64,000 nt of DNA from Oscillatoria princeps RMCB-10 (GTDB lineage Bacteria > Cyanobacteriota > Cyanobacteriia > Cyanobacteriales > Oscillatoriaceae). Of this stretch, positions 37,699 through 47,116 are shown in pieces. Each line of letters opens with the position of its first letter. Positions within the stretch are counted from its first letter, which is position 1. Where the stretch lies: positions 62,001 to 126,000 of the forward strand of contig JAHHHT010000002.1 of NCBI GenBank assembly GCA_019359235.1, in the 5' to 3' direction. Below the pieces are notes generated by a model that saw only the letters and a program-made list of their open reading frames with translations, had not been told where the DNA came from and did no database searches. The position numbers were made by a program, and so were the translations under genes.

Positions 37699-39366
37699 AT
37701 GCATCTAGGAAACCTGAGTGACTACCCCTACCCCTCCGCCCGAAGAGTGATGATGGGCAGCCGGTGTGCCGTGGCGACGAGCCAGCCCCTGGCTACCCTT
37801 GCCGGCATGGAGATGTTCTGGGCTGGAGGGAACGCTGTTGATGCGGCGATTGCAATGGCCATTACCCTGACTGTGGTTGAGCCCACTGCTAACAGCACCG
37901 GCTCGGACGCCTTCGCCCTCGTCTGGGATGGCCAATTGCACGGACTGAACGCCTCAGGCAGGAGCTGTCAGGGCTTGACAGCAGAGCATTTTTATGGTAA
38001 AGAAAAAATCCCTTACTATGGCTGGCTGCCGGTGACAGTGCCGGGAGCCGTATCCGCTTGGCGGGCGCTGTGGGAGCGCTGGGGGCGTTTGCCGTTCGAG
38101 CAGCTGTTCGCACCGGCAATCCGATACGCCGAAGGGGGTTTCCCGGTGTCGCCGGTGGTGGCGCAAACGTGGAAATCCGCCGAACAAATTTATTTGCCCC
38201 TCACCGGCACAGAATTCGAGCCATTCAAGCTGGTATTTTTCCCCGGCGGGCGAGCACCGGCTGCAGGAGAAATCTGGCGGAGTCAGGCGCACGCGCAGAC
38301 GCTGCGAGAAATTGCCGCCACCGGCACCGAAAGTTTCTACAGTGGCAAACTTGCTGAGCAAATCGCCAACTTCGCATCCGCCAGCGGCGGCTTTCTGGGC
38401 GCGGCGGACTTAGCCGCCCACCAAGCGGACTGGGTGACGCCCATCTCAACCGACTATCGCGGACTGACGGTTTGGGAAATGCCGCCCAACACCCAGGGAT
38501 TGGCGGCGCTGATGGCGCTCAACATTCTGGAGGGGTTCGACTTGCGAGAAACCCGGTTTCTTGAAGAAACCGGGTTTCTTGAAGAAACCGGGTTTCCGCA
38601 CCGGGAGTCAGCGGAAAGCTACCACCTGCAAATAGAAGCTATGAAGCTGGCTTTTGCCGATGTGGGCCGGCACGCCGCCGATCCCTGCTGCATGGAGGTG
38701 CCGGTGGAGCAACTCCTAGATAAAGGATATGCCGCATCTCGCCGACAGCTGATCGGAGAAAAAGCCATTCCCCTGGCTGAGCCCGGATTGCCCAAAGGCG
38801 GCACCGTGTATATGGCTGCAGCGGACTCTGAGCTGATGGTGTCCTTCATTCAATCCAATTATATGGGCTTCGGCAGCGGCATTCTCATCCCCGGCACCGG
38901 CATTGCCTTGCAAAATCGGGGTGCCGGTTTCACGCTGCAACCCGGACACCCCAACCAGTTCGCACCGGCAAAGCGCCCCTTGCACACGATTATTCCCGGG
39001 TTTCTGACGCGGGATGGGGAGCCGGTGGGGCCATTTGGCGTCATGGGAGGGCCAATGCAGCCCCAGGGGCACGTGCAAGTGGTGGTGAATATGGTGGACT
39101 ATGGTATGAATCCCCAAGCAGCCCTCGATGCGCCCCGGTGGCAGTTTGTCGCCGGCAATCAAGTCGTGCTCGAACCGGCGGTGCCCGAGCCGGTGGTGCG
39201 GGAACTGGCGAACCGGGGGCACGATATATATATTGGCAATTTGCCGGCTGGCTCCACTGTCACCCAAACGGGACAATTTGGTCGCGGGCAGATTATTCTG
39301 CGGCAAAATGGCGTATTCGTAGCGGCGTCAGAACCCCGTGGCGATGGGATGGCGCTGGCGTGGTGA
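37699..39366 (+). CDS. Gamma-glutamyltransferase family protein
   Basis: 555 aa from MHLGNLSDYPYPSARR (ATG 37699, AAGG just before). Ntn-hydrolase family: N-terminal large subunit with AVATSQPLATLAGMEMFWAGGNAVDAAIAMA, and the autoprocessing site where Thr in KGGTVYMAAADS would become the N-terminal nucleophile of the small subunit; GSG and PGKRPLHT-like sequence (APAKRPLHTIIPGFL) follow. No signal peptide, so probably cytosolic, like YwrD-type members acting on gamma-glutamyl amides. Residues RETRFLEETGFLEETGF are encoded by an R1 repeat. Confidence 0.9.
   Translation: MHLGNLSDYPYPSARRVMMGSRCAVATSQPLATLAGMEMFWAGGNAVDAAIAMAITLTVVEPTANSTGSDAFALVWDGQLHGLNASGRSCQGLTAEHFYGKEKIPYYGWLPVTVPGAVSAWRALWERWGRLPFEQLFAPAIRYAEGGFPVSPVVAQTWKSAEQIYLPLTGTEFEPFKLVFFPGGRAPAAGEIWRSQAHAQTLREIAATGTESFYSGKLAEQIANFASASGGFLGAADLAAHQADWVTPISTDYRGLTVWEMPPNTQGLAALMALNILEGFDLRETRFLEETGFLEETGFPHRESAESYHLQIEAMKLAFADVGRHAADPCCMEVPVEQLLDKGYAASRRQLIGEKAIPLAEPGLPKGGTVYMAAADSELMVSFIQSNYMGFGSGILIPGTGIALQNRGAGFTLQPGHPNQFAPAKRPLHTIIPGFLTRDGEPVGPFGVMGGPMQPQGHVQVVVNMVDYGMNPQAALDAPRWQFVAGNQVVLEPAVPEPVVRELANRGHDIYIGNLPAGSTVTQTGQFGRGQIILRQNGVFVAASEPRGDGMALAW
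38547..38597. repeat. R1 repeat, three units, in frame inside the GGT gene
   Basis: AGAAACCCGGTTTCTT followed by two GAAGAAACCGGGTTTC units; reads FLEETGFLEETGF and keeps the frame between conserved LMALNILEGFDL and ESYHLQIEAMKLAFAD. Confidence 0.88.
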
Positions 39367-39540
39367 GCCGAAGCGATCGATATCAAGCGGGGAATTAAAA
39401 CATTGCACAATCTGGGGATGGGGCAGGCACGGGGGCCTGCCCCTACAGCGCGGAAGGGGAACCCAAGTAAAATTTCAGATATCTAGTTTTTAAATGGCGG
39501 CGGCTTTCTATAGCAGTAGCCACTTAGATTAGGACGTAGG

Positions 39541-39561
39541 ACAGGCGTCTCGCCTGTCCGT
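39541..39561. repeat. R2 palindrome
   Basis: ACAGGCGTCTCGCCTGTC just upstream of the DUF3370 gene. Confidence 0.75.
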
Positions 39562-39583
39562 ATTGTCTATTGCTATAACAGAT

Positions 39584-41026
39584 ATGCGAACCGTTCGGAA
39601 CAAAAAGAAACTGCTGGCGCGTGTCGCGCCCCTGCTGCTGGCTCTGGCGATTCCCCAAATCTCTGGGTGCGCGAGTTCTGCCGAGTCTTCCCCCAACTCG
39701 GCATCTCCTCCGGCGTCTTCCCAAGCGAAACCGGCACCCCAAGAAATTGTGCAATTAAATGAGGTGCGAGCGCTACCCGGCAAGTTGGATGCCGTGCCGA
39801 TGTTTAACAGCAACAGCCCGGAATGGGTGAAGACGGAGGGGATTTTGCTCTCTACTTTTCCCCCAGATGGGAAAAAGGTGCCGGCGGCTCATCTCAACTT
39901 TCCTTTTGAGGGAGAATTTACCCTATTTGCTCACCACCACACGCACACTCCCAAGGATTTGCAGACGCTTTACACCGGCTTGCTCGTCCACAATCCCGGC
40001 ACAAAGCCGGTGACTTTGGAGGTGCTGCAGGCGGCGAGCTATCAGATGCAAGAAGCGCCGTTTAAAGAAAAGCCTGCTATGCAGGAAAATCCCAGCGGCG
40101 AGATTTATTCGGGTCCCGGCATTCGGGCGGTAGATAATGTGCTGCGGGGAATCAGACAAGCGGATTTTCCGGCTAAATTGGAGATTCCGCCGGGGGGAAG
40201 CCGGATGTTGCTGAATCACCCCACGCCGGTGCGGGGTTTGGAGAAGCCAATAAATGGCCGGTCTACCTTTATGGAGCTCAACAGCAGTGGCAGGGTTTAC
40301 GCTGCCTGTTTGACGATGTTTGCCAAGAAAAATCCTGACGGGAGCGAACGCGCCCCCACTCTGGAAGAATGGCAGAATTTGCTGGACACCGGCGGGTTTG
40401 CCGGTCCTCGGGAAAAAACCCCAACACCCCCTTCAGCAACTAGCGGAAAGCTGATTTACGGGCGGGTTGGCGGCGTGCAGTCAGGTTCTAAATGGGAAGC
40501 GCAGCTTGTGGATGCCGGTGGGAAGAATCTCACCATTCCTCAACCGGGGAAAGGCTTATCTTATGCTATCAGCACTTTGCGGGGTGGCAGACTCGGCACC
40601 AATCAAGTGCAAACTGCGAAAATGCTGGTGCGCTATCCAGATACTGCTTACGAAGCGCACGGGAATTATGCGGTTCGCTACGACCTGAGTTTGCCGCTTG
40701 TCAACCGCACCGGCAAAGCTCAAACTGTGGCGCTGAAGGTGGAAACGCCGCTGAAGGAAGACAGACTGAGCAAGGGAGGTTTGCGCTTCCAGAAACCGCC
40801 TCTGAATTTCCCGTTTTTCCGGGGTACGGTGCGGCTGCGCTATAATGATGACGGCGGGAAGCCGGTGACTCGCTACATACATTTGTGGCACCGGTTCGGT
40901 CAGGTTCTCGACCCCCTTCTGAAGCTGAACCTAGCAGCGGGAGAGGAGCGTTTAGTGCGGGTAGATTTCTTGTATCCCCCCGATGCTACCCCGCCGCAAG
41001 TGCTGACGGTACTCACTTTGGAATAG
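39584..41026 (+). CDS. DUF3370 lipoprotein
   Basis: 480 aa from MRTVRNKKKLL. Lipoprotein signal: basic start, hydrophobic LLLALAIPQ, lipobox ISGC. Body has the DUF3370 features VQLNEVRALPGKLD, FTLFAHHHTH, LYTGLLVHNP, YSGPGIRAVDNVLRG and LNSSGRVYAACLTMFAK. Predicted periplasmic or surface lipoprotein; role unknown. No clear SD. Confidence 0.85.
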   Translation: MRTVRNKKKLLARVAPLLLALAIPQISGCASSAESSPNSASPPASSQAKPAPQEIVQLNEVRALPGKLDAVPMFNSNSPEWVKTEGILLSTFPPDGKKVPAAHLNFPFEGEFTLFAHHHTHTPKDLQTLYTGLLVHNPGTKPVTLEVLQAASYQMQEAPFKEKPAMQENPSGEIYSGPGIRAVDNVLRGIRQADFPAKLEIPPGGSRMLLNHPTPVRGLEKPINGRSTFMELNSSGRVYAACLTMFAKKNPDGSERAPTLEEWQNLLDTGGFAGPREKTPTPPSATSGKLIYGRVGGVQSGSKWEAQLVDAGGKNLTIPQPGKGLSYAISTLRGGRLGTNQVQTAKMLVRYPDTAYEAHGNYAVRYDLSLPLVNRTGKAQTVALKVETPLKEDRLSKGGLRFQKPPLNFPFFRGTVRLRYNDDGGKPVTRYIHLWHRFGQVLDPLLKLNLAAGEERLVRVDFLYPPDATPPQVLTVLTLE

Positions 41027-41142
41027 CTTGTCAGGTGCGCTGTGCCGGCTGCTAAAACTGTAGGGTGGGTTAGCGTTGCGTAACCCACCCAATTTCTTTG
41101 TATCTGGTCTTGCTCTCTTATAATATTATAGCAGTAGCCACT

Positions 41143-41246
41143 TATAGCGGTTTGCGAGCTAGTGAGGTACAGTTCGCCCCGTTACACCTTTAACTCCTTT
41201 AAGCCGCACCCTAAGCCTGTACCTCATCTAGCTGAAAACCGCTATA
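41143..41246. mobile_element. Small inverted-repeat element (MITE-like, ~104 bp)
   Basis: Ends TATAGCGGTTTGCGAGCTAG and, facing it, CTAGCTGAAAACCGCTATA, with GAGGTACAG / CTGTACCTC following inwards; about 30 bp of imperfect terminal inverted repeat around a 40-bp core without coding capacity. Confidence 0.55.
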
Positions 41247-41281
41247 GGTTATAGCAGTTTTCACTTGCGTGGAGTACAGTT

Positions 41282-41360
41282 AGATCCCCCCCTAGCCCCC
41301 CCTTAAAAAGGGGGGGTAATTCTCAAAGCCCCCCTTTTTAAGGGGGGTTTGGGGGGATCT
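41282..41360. repeat. R4 element
   Basis: Near-identical to the copy at 20003-20081. The gap 41027-41559 contains only repeats. Confidence 0.9.
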
Positions 41361-41559
41361 AAGATATGTACCTCACTCATGTCCTAAACTGACTGTCTAT
41401 TGCTATGACAGTAGTAACGGGTATAATTGAGTTGTGAAAGTTATTTTTTTAAGAAACCGCCAAGACGCAAAGATCGCCAAGGGAAAGAGTGCGGCACTCT
41501 ATTTCTAACTGTAATTTTATAACTGTTAGGTGGGTTGTGCCGGCGCACAACCCACCCTA

Positions 41560-42135
41560 CTAAAACGAAGATCCGGGCTGCTTGAGAAATTCCGCCTCCT
41601 CAGGAGTTGTCTCGCGCCCCAGAATTTTGTTGCGGTGCGGGAAGCGCCCGAATCGCTCAATTATCTCCAGATGGCGAACGGCATAATCAATCGTGTCCGC
41701 ACTGTCCGGATCGTCACTCAGCTGGCGAAACAGCTCCACAGACCGGCGCTGGTGCTCCAAATTCTCGCTGTGTTCAAAGGGAAGATAGATAAACCAGCGC
41801 TGCACCGGCAGCATTTGCTTGTCAAACCCCCGATCGACCGCATGCTGCGCCACGAAGAGCGCTTGCGAGTCAGTCGCAAAAGCCTGAGGCTGACCCCGAA
41901 ACATATTCCGGGGAAACTGATCCAGCAGAATAACCAAAGCCAAACAGCCTGCCGGTGTTGACTGTAAATCCTCTAATTTGCCCGCAGCAGCCAACTCGTA
42001 ATCCGCCAGAAAACGCAACCGCACCTCCTGATCAAAAGCTGGATCTTTGACAAACCAAACCTTCCGGGGTTTCCCATAACCAGCCTCACCCGGCTGACCA
42101 AACCAAAACCCCAAAATCTCCTCAACTCCTGCCAT
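41560..42135 (-). CDS. DUF924 family protein
   Basis: 191 aa. IL.FWFG at the start, KVWFVKD, LALVILLDQFPRNMFRG, FATDSQAL, WFIYLPFEHSENL and FGRFPHRNKILGR are the DUF924 landmarks (TPR-like alpha helical fold). AGGAAAAG upstream of ATG. Function unknown; widespread in bacteria. Confidence 0.9.
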   Translation of the reverse strand: MAGVEEILGFWFGQPGEAGYGKPRKVWFVKDPAFDQEVRLRFLADYELAAAGKLEDLQSTPAGCLALVILLDQFPRNMFRGQPQAFATDSQALFVAQHAVDRGFDKQMLPVQRWFIYLPFEHSENLEHQRRSVELFRQLSDDPDSADTIDYAVRHLEIIERFGRFPHRNKILGRETTPEEAEFLKQPGSSF

Positions 42136-42174
42136 CTTTTCCTCTTCCTCTGCGCCCTCTGCCTCTGAAGCGGT

Positions 42175-42810
42175 TCATTCAAAAAGCCTCACCCCAAAAT
42201 CTCCCAGAGTCACCGTATAACTGCGCCGCTCTCCAGTCGCCACAAAACCAATCACAACCTCACAAGCCACAGCTACCGCCAGCATGACCAGATTTCTCGC
42301 CAGGGGGTAATCGCAGACATCATCATTTGCCGGCGACGGCACCCGATAGCTTTCATTCCAGATCGCCTCAGCGTAATCGCTAGCCAGCCCGACGTGCAGG
42401 CAGGGAACAGAGGCACCGGCACAGTAATCCTTCACCGCCTGACGCCCCACACTGTTATCAAAAGTATCGATCGCCAAGGCGCTATTTGTCAACAGCTGCC
42501 CAGCATTTGCCGGCGTCAGTTCTTTAGAGTGCGCCTCCACTTTCACGCCCAGCGCCCGGTAGAGGGTATTTGCCAGAATCTTGGCTTTAAAAGCGCCGAC
42601 ATCTGAGCGATAATAAGGCTGGGTGGAGAGGTTGCGCTCCTCGATGCGGTCGCGGTCAATTACCCTCAGCTGCCCGAAGCCAGAACGGGCTAAATTTTCG
42701 GTGATGTTGGCACCTAAGGCACCGGCACCGCATACTGTCACCGGCAAATTTTTGAGTTTTGCCATTACTGCCGGTGTTCTGTAGAGTTGTTCGTGGTGGA
42801 AGATAGACAT
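42175..42810 (-). CDS. ThiF/MoeB (E1-like) superfamily protein
   Basis: 211 aa from MSIFHHEQLYRT. Rossmann adenylation fold: VTVCGAGALGANITENLARSGFG, then VIDRDRIEERNLSTQPYY, FKAKILANTLY, ALAIDTFDNSVGR and a cysteine in DDVCDYPLARN that could be the thioester or metal residue. E1-like enzymes adenylate the C-terminus of ubiquitin-like proteins or peptides. Next gene upstream is its likely partner (42883-43719). Located at the end of the minus-strand RNA-processing block. The 66-aa protein at 53350 ends in Gly but is only a speculative substrate. Confidence 0.8.
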   Translation of the reverse strand: MSIFHHEQLYRTPAVMAKLKNLPVTVCGAGALGANITENLARSGFGQLRVIDRDRIEERNLSTQPYYRSDVGAFKAKILANTLYRALGVKVEAHSKELTPANAGQLLTNSALAIDTFDNSVGRQAVKDYCAGASVPCLHVGLASDYAEAIWNESYRVPSPANDDVCDYPLARNLVMLAVAVACEVVIGFVATGERRSYTVTLGDFGVRLFE

Positions 42811-42882
42811 GATATTATTTAAATAATATTTAACCGCCAAGACGCCAAGGACGCCAAGAGAGATTGGTGAGGGATGGTGAAT

Positions 42883-43719
42883 TCAGCGATCTTCGACGAC
42901 GCCGACAAGGGATTGCAGGTCAAAGTTGCGATCCATTCCGCTGAGACAGATGCCGGCGCTGACGACGGTGAGGTCATTTTTGCAGATGGCGCTGGTGTGG
43001 TGTTCGCCGGTGCCGGCTGTCCACTCGACGAGCCAGTGGTCGTCGCGATCGCGGAACTCCCGCAAAGTGCCGCCGCCGGTGCGCAACGCTTCCTGGAGGC
43101 GCTTTTCATCGCGCTGCTGCAGCCGGTGAGCTTGGAATTCCTCGGCCTGTTGGGCCACTAGGTGGTAGACTGTCCGCATTTCTGGGGTCATGCCTTTGAA
43201 GCGCACTTCTGGTGGGGGCGTCACCTGCTTGAGTTGCTCTCTGAGGTGTTCCGCCGGCATGGGATCGGCTCGCCGGTCAATTTCTTGAAACCAGCAGCTG
43301 CGCCCGTCCCATCTGGCCACCACCGGCTCGAAGGACGCCCCATCTTGTACCAGGTGGACCGGCACGGGTTTGGCGGTGCCGGTGCGAGAGCGCATGTCGG
43401 ATTCATTGACGGGGTAAGCCAGCCAAGTTGTCCCTCGCAAAACGTGAGCCAGCCACAGGCGCACGGCTTTGAAGTTTTGCAGGTATTCTGCCACTTGCGG
43501 CAAGTCTGCTTCTTCAACAAGTTTTGCGACTTTTTCGTTTGCCGGCTGGAAAATGCCCCAGCCTTCAAAGTTGCGCGGTTCGGGCGTGAAGGTGTAAACC
43601 ATGCCTGCTACCCGGGTGCGCACCCGTCCAAAGCGCACGCAGGGTGCCAGGAACTGGGTGTCGCGCAGTTGGGTTTCCTGCGATGCGATTTGGTTGAGGA
43701 GTTTGCGGATATCTGTCAC
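42883..43719 (-). CDS. Uncharacterised partner of the ThiF-like protein
   Basis: About 278 aa. Start set at the GTG at 43719 because GAGGTGAAAG is 7 bases upstream; GTG 43728 lies within that SD. Conserved-looking features: FLAPCVRFGRVRTRVAGMVYTF near the N-terminus, FKAVRLWLAHVLRGTTWLAYPVNESD, and a C-terminal domain with HWLVEWTAGTGEHHTSAI and AGICLSGMDRNFDLQSLVGVV. I do not recognise the family. 72 bases separate it from the ThiF gene, suggesting one operon. Confidence 0.7.
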   Translation of the reverse strand: MTDIRKLLNQIASQETQLRDTQFLAPCVRFGRVRTRVAGMVYTFTPEPRNFEGWGIFQPANEKVAKLVEEADLPQVAEYLQNFKAVRLWLAHVLRGTTWLAYPVNESDMRSRTGTAKPVPVHLVQDGASFEPVVARWDGRSCWFQEIDRRADPMPAEHLREQLKQVTPPPEVRFKGMTPEMRTVYHLVAQQAEEFQAHRLQQRDEKRLQEALRTGGGTLREFRDRDDHWLVEWTAGTGEHHTSAICKNDLTVVSAGICLSGMDRNFDLQSLVGVVEDR

Positions 43720-43820
43720 TGCTTTCACCTCGCTGGACTGATGTTTAGATGGTAGCTGACACTTTCAGGACTCAAGTCGCCCGCCGGCAGGTAGCTCCCG
43801 GCAGTAGAGCCGGTGGGGCG

Positions 43821-44522
43821 CTAGCCCGGTTCGTGGGATTTGTAGATATATTCCTTTTCAAAGGTAAGTTTCTTGGCTGTCTGGCCCAAATATAAGATAC
43901 TTTCTAAATTAAATAGCTCCAAAATATAATCCACTAATTCCCTTTCGTTAACCCAGGGCCTGCTATAATAATAATTGCCAATGATATCTCTATTTACGAC
44001 TTTTTCCTTAATGAGCTTTGAGCGTATGGGCCTTATGTAGCGGTAAAATAGCACTGCCTGACTTGAATAGTTCCCCTGCAACTCAAAAAATCTTTGCTGC
44101 TCGACAAAGCTCATTAAAAAGATGCACTTTAACAGTTCCAGCCCCAAAATGAAATCGCCCAATTTATTTAAGGACTCCGCTGTCATCTCATCAGGAATAA
44201 TGCCACTGGAAAGGTAATAGTTGTAACAGTATTCAGCAATCTCCTTTTCTCCTAAAATTTTGCCGATACAAAATTTATTGAAAGCGGCTGTAATGCGCTC
44301 CTGCAAATATTTTTTTGACTGCTCGGCCAGATTGAGCAGCTCAGACTGGATTAAATCATTTAAGATTTGGTGCTGCTGCTCCGGAGATATACTGGCAAAC
44401 AAAGTCATTGAGTTCAATAAATAGCGCCTTGTACTTGGATCTTTTGACCGAAAGTCTTCTAAGAATGTATAAGGGATGACTCCAAATCTATCTAGCTGTT
44501 GGTTAGGAAAATCTTGATTCAT
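43821..44522 (-). CDS. Uncharacterised helical protein
   Basis: 233 aa, more AT-rich than its neighbours. AAGGATTT precedes the ATG. Predominantly helical (STRRYLLNSMTLFASISPEQQHQILNDL), rich in Phe/Tyr/Ile. No domain recognised. Its different base use suggests a separate history from the adjacent GC-richer genes. Confidence 0.65.
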   Translation of the reverse strand: MNQDFPNQQLDRFGVIPYTFLEDFRSKDPSTRRYLLNSMTLFASISPEQQHQILNDLIQSELLNLAEQSKKYLQERITAAFNKFCIGKILGEKEIAEYCYNYYLSSGIIPDEMTAESLNKLGDFILGLELLKCIFLMSFVEQQRFFELQGNYSSQAVLFYRYIRPIRSKLIKEKVVNRDIIGNYYYSRPWVNERELVDYILELFNLESILYLGQTAKKLTFEKEYIYKSHEPG

Positions 44523-45323
44523 AGAAGAAATCCTTGAAGTCAGGAGCGCTAAGTATTACAGCCGCTTTCGAGTTGGGATTGGCCATCTCGTCTGGGCGTC
44601 AAGCTGCGTCGAGGCGCGTGCGGGCGTAGTGTGCGAGGGCGTTTCACCGGCAGCGTTCGGGCCAGCCGAACTCTCGGGTGTCCGCGTCGCGCCTCGGACA
44701 GAGTGCGAGCTCAGCCTTCAACTCGCAGATGTAGATACACCGGCACCGGCGCGGGAGGCGAGGGGACGGCGGGAGCGATTGCCCTCAGCGATTGCCCTCA
44801 GGCAAGGGGGCTGCCGATCTGCGGAAAGGGGCCTCAACCGCGCCACAAGCGCCGGCTCGCCTCCTCTAGTGTGCCCACCTGATGAATAAAAATGCACTAT
44901 TAAATATTTAAAACCAATTTTATTGGATTCTCTTATTTAGGTTTTAATTTTTAACTTTTAATTGATTGCGCTCTGGTGCGCTGCAGCCGGTGGGCGTCCC
45001 ACACCCCACCGCCATAACAGTAGAGCCTGTAACCGGAGCCGGTGGCTCCCTTCGCCACCAACAGCAAAAACCACGGGTGCGCCCCCGTGGTTTGCCCAGA
45101 TTTCGCGCTGTCCTTCTCCCCCGAAACACCCCAGGATGTCCCCTACCCTGTGCGAAGAGCCACCGCTGCGCTGCGCCCTCGCTTATAGCAATTCTGGCAG
45201 GGGCGAACAGCTGAGAGCCCCTACTTTATGGCCGGCTCTCCAGGGGTGCCGCACCCTGAACGACACCGAACACCTGACACCTGTTGCTTTGGCCAAACTC
45301 TCTGCAAGCCTGCGCCTGAAATT
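44523..45323. other. 800-base gap, no gene seen
   Basis: High-GC, short frames only, none with a start region or protein-like composition. No tRNA-like or Y-RNA-like stem recognised. Confidence 0.5.
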
Positions 45324-46526
45324 CTATACCAGTCGGGTAGTAAATTCACACATCAAATCCACCCTGCCTTTGCGCAAAACAGCTGGATCTAATCTTTCAG
45401 TCGTGTTGCAAGTCAGCAAAACGACAAGGCGCTGCTGTGCCTGAATCCCAGATTCATCAATCACACTCTGGTACAAAGTCCCATCCAGCAAACTGAGAAT
45501 GCGTTCAGTTTTGTTGCTGTACTGGGCAGCTTCGCTGGAGCGGTCTTGAGCCAAGTTATCGGCTTCATTAATGATCAGGCAAATCCGCTCCAAGTAACTC
45601 GGCGGCACAAAATTTTCAGCAGAATCGTGGTCGAGGATGAAAATTACATACCCCAGAGGCGCGAGAATTTCTTTGGCCACGGCTTGCGTCCAAGCTGTTT
45701 TGCCTGTCCCCGGCTCTCCGTGCACGAGCACAGCCAGCCGGTTTTGGTCGAAAATTGCCTGCTGCACTGCATCAGTAAAGTTTTGGATGCCGGCAGGGAA
45801 CGTCCGAATCGGAAACTGACTGTGAATCTGTCCGATCCGATTCTGATACCCGCTGATCATCACCGCCAGGTTGTATGTCGCTTTGTTAACCAGGGGCGCT
45901 AAATCTTGGGCAATGAGGGTGTACCGGCGCTTCTGCCAGCCAGAGATTTCCAGCCAAGTGTCGTGCTTTGACCAGTATGCCAAAATGGTGCCGATGTTTT
46001 TGAGACGTTTCCAGTCAACAAATTTGTCGGTGGGGTAATAAAAATTACGCCCGTCGAAGCACTGGGTAATGATATCCGGACGCCCCAATAATTCCACCAA
46101 TCTGAGAACTGTAATTTCCTGGAGCCGCTCCAGAGCGCAATCCAGGGGAATGCGGTCGCGGCTGACTGAAAGGCTGACCGGCGTTTCCGCACTCAGAACG
46201 TCTTTGTACCGCTCGTCTGGGCCAGGAAGTTCCGGGGTGATGTAATCCCAAAACTCATCTATGTTATTTCTCGTATAATCCGAGAAAACATTCACTACAT
46301 TGGCCCACCAAGCAAAGTCCTTGCGACCGAGAGCGTCAGCCATGTAACTGGTTAGGTTTACAGTCTTTTTACTTAGCTGCCACGGATCTTTAGACACAAG
46401 CTGCCAGAGATACCCCCAGTCCAGCTCTCGGTACAAGGGCTGCCAACCGGCTCCAAGCAAGTCCTGATCTTTTGTTTTTTTGTACATGAGGGGGTCTTGG
46501 AAATTGTCAAAGTATCTTTGATCCAT
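45324..46526 (-). CDS. AAA+ ATPase coupled to KptA
   Basis: 400 aa from MDQRYFDNF; the ATG lies 4 bases after the kptA stop, so translation is coupled. N-terminal ~220 residues are a unique aromatic-rich domain (GWQPLYRELDWGYLWQLVSKDPW). The C-terminal AAA+ part has Walker A HGEPGTGKTAWTQAV, Walker B ICLIINEADNLA (E-A variant), sensor 1 LTCNTTERLD and arginine-finger region LRKGRVDLM. A remodelling ATPase in the same operon as a tRNA-repair enzyme; presumably acts on an RNA or RNP. Confidence 0.82.
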   Translation of the reverse strand: MDQRYFDNFQDPLMYKKTKDQDLLGAGWQPLYRELDWGYLWQLVSKDPWQLSKKTVNLTSYMADALGRKDFAWWANVVNVFSDYTRNNIDEFWDYITPELPGPDERYKDVLSAETPVSLSVSRDRIPLDCALERLQEITVLRLVELLGRPDIITQCFDGRNFYYPTDKFVDWKRLKNIGTILAYWSKHDTWLEISGWQKRRYTLIAQDLAPLVNKATYNLAVMISGYQNRIGQIHSQFPIRTFPAGIQNFTDAVQQAIFDQNRLAVLVHGEPGTGKTAWTQAVAKEILAPLGYVIFILDHDSAENFVPPSYLERICLIINEADNLAQDRSSEAAQYSNKTERILSLLDGTLYQSVIDESGIQAQQRLVVLLTCNTTERLDPAVLRKGRVDLMCEFTTRLV

Positions 46527-46530
46527 AATT

Positions 46531-47085
46531 TCAGTTCTGCTGTAGTGCCAGATATGCCGGCGGAACGCACTCCACCAGCCACACCCCATTGTCGGAACAG
46601 TAGAATGTATATCCAGATTCGCACATTGCGGCGGCATCTACGACAAAGACTGTGGGGCGACCGTGACGTTTGCCGACATTTCGCGCTGTTGCAATATCCG
46701 CCGACAGATGGACGTGGTGGCGCGACATTTTGCGCAGCCCCTCGCGCAGAATTGACTCGACCGCACCGTGGCCTGTCCCGTGGTACAGCGTGTCTGGGGG
46801 AGTGGCGGGATCTAAGTGCAAATCGACTTCTACGCTGTGGCCTTGGTTAGCGCGAATCTGGGTGCCGGTGGGGTCGAAAGAAAAGCGTTTTTTGTCATTG
46901 CGGGCGACAACTTCATTGAGTTCAGTACGGCTGAGGGTAAAGGAATGTTTCGCACAAGCGGCTAGGAGTTCCCCGACAGAAACCCAGCCGCCAGGAGCCA
47001 GTTGCAGACCAATTCGCTCCGGAGTGTGCCGGAGATGCTTGCTGAGATATTTGCTGATTTTTACTAGGCGAGAATCATTGATCAT
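46531..47085 (-). CDS. kptA: RNA 2'-phosphotransferase, Tpt1/KptA family
   Basis: 184 aa, usual length. LVKISKYLSKHLRHTPERIGLQL, the GWVSVGELL winged helix, KKRFSFDPTGTQIRANQGHS, and the NAD-binding half LYHGTGHGAVESILREGL with RHHVHLS are all intact, including the core Arg-His-Arg-Arg set as far as visible. It transfers an internal 2'-phosphate from spliced or repaired RNA to NAD+. In bacteria this activity has no obvious splicing role, so RNA repair is the likely context. Upstream lies the rRNA-mimic RNA (47251-47460). Confidence 0.93.
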   Translation of the reverse strand: MINDSRLVKISKYLSKHLRHTPERIGLQLAPGGWVSVGELLAACAKHSFTLSRTELNEVVARNDKKRFSFDPTGTQIRANQGHSVEVDLHLDPATPPDTLYHGTGHGAVESILREGLRKMSRHHVHLSADIATARNVGKRHGRPTVFVVDAAAMCESGYTFYCSDNGVWLVECVPPAYLALQQN

Positions 47086-47116
47086 CTACCGAAACTCAGT
47101 TAAATGAATGTGGGCC

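Noticed and set aside
44629-44889. Overlapping frames of 83-86 codons
   Set aside because: High-GC chance frames, no SD, Arg/Ser/Pro composition.
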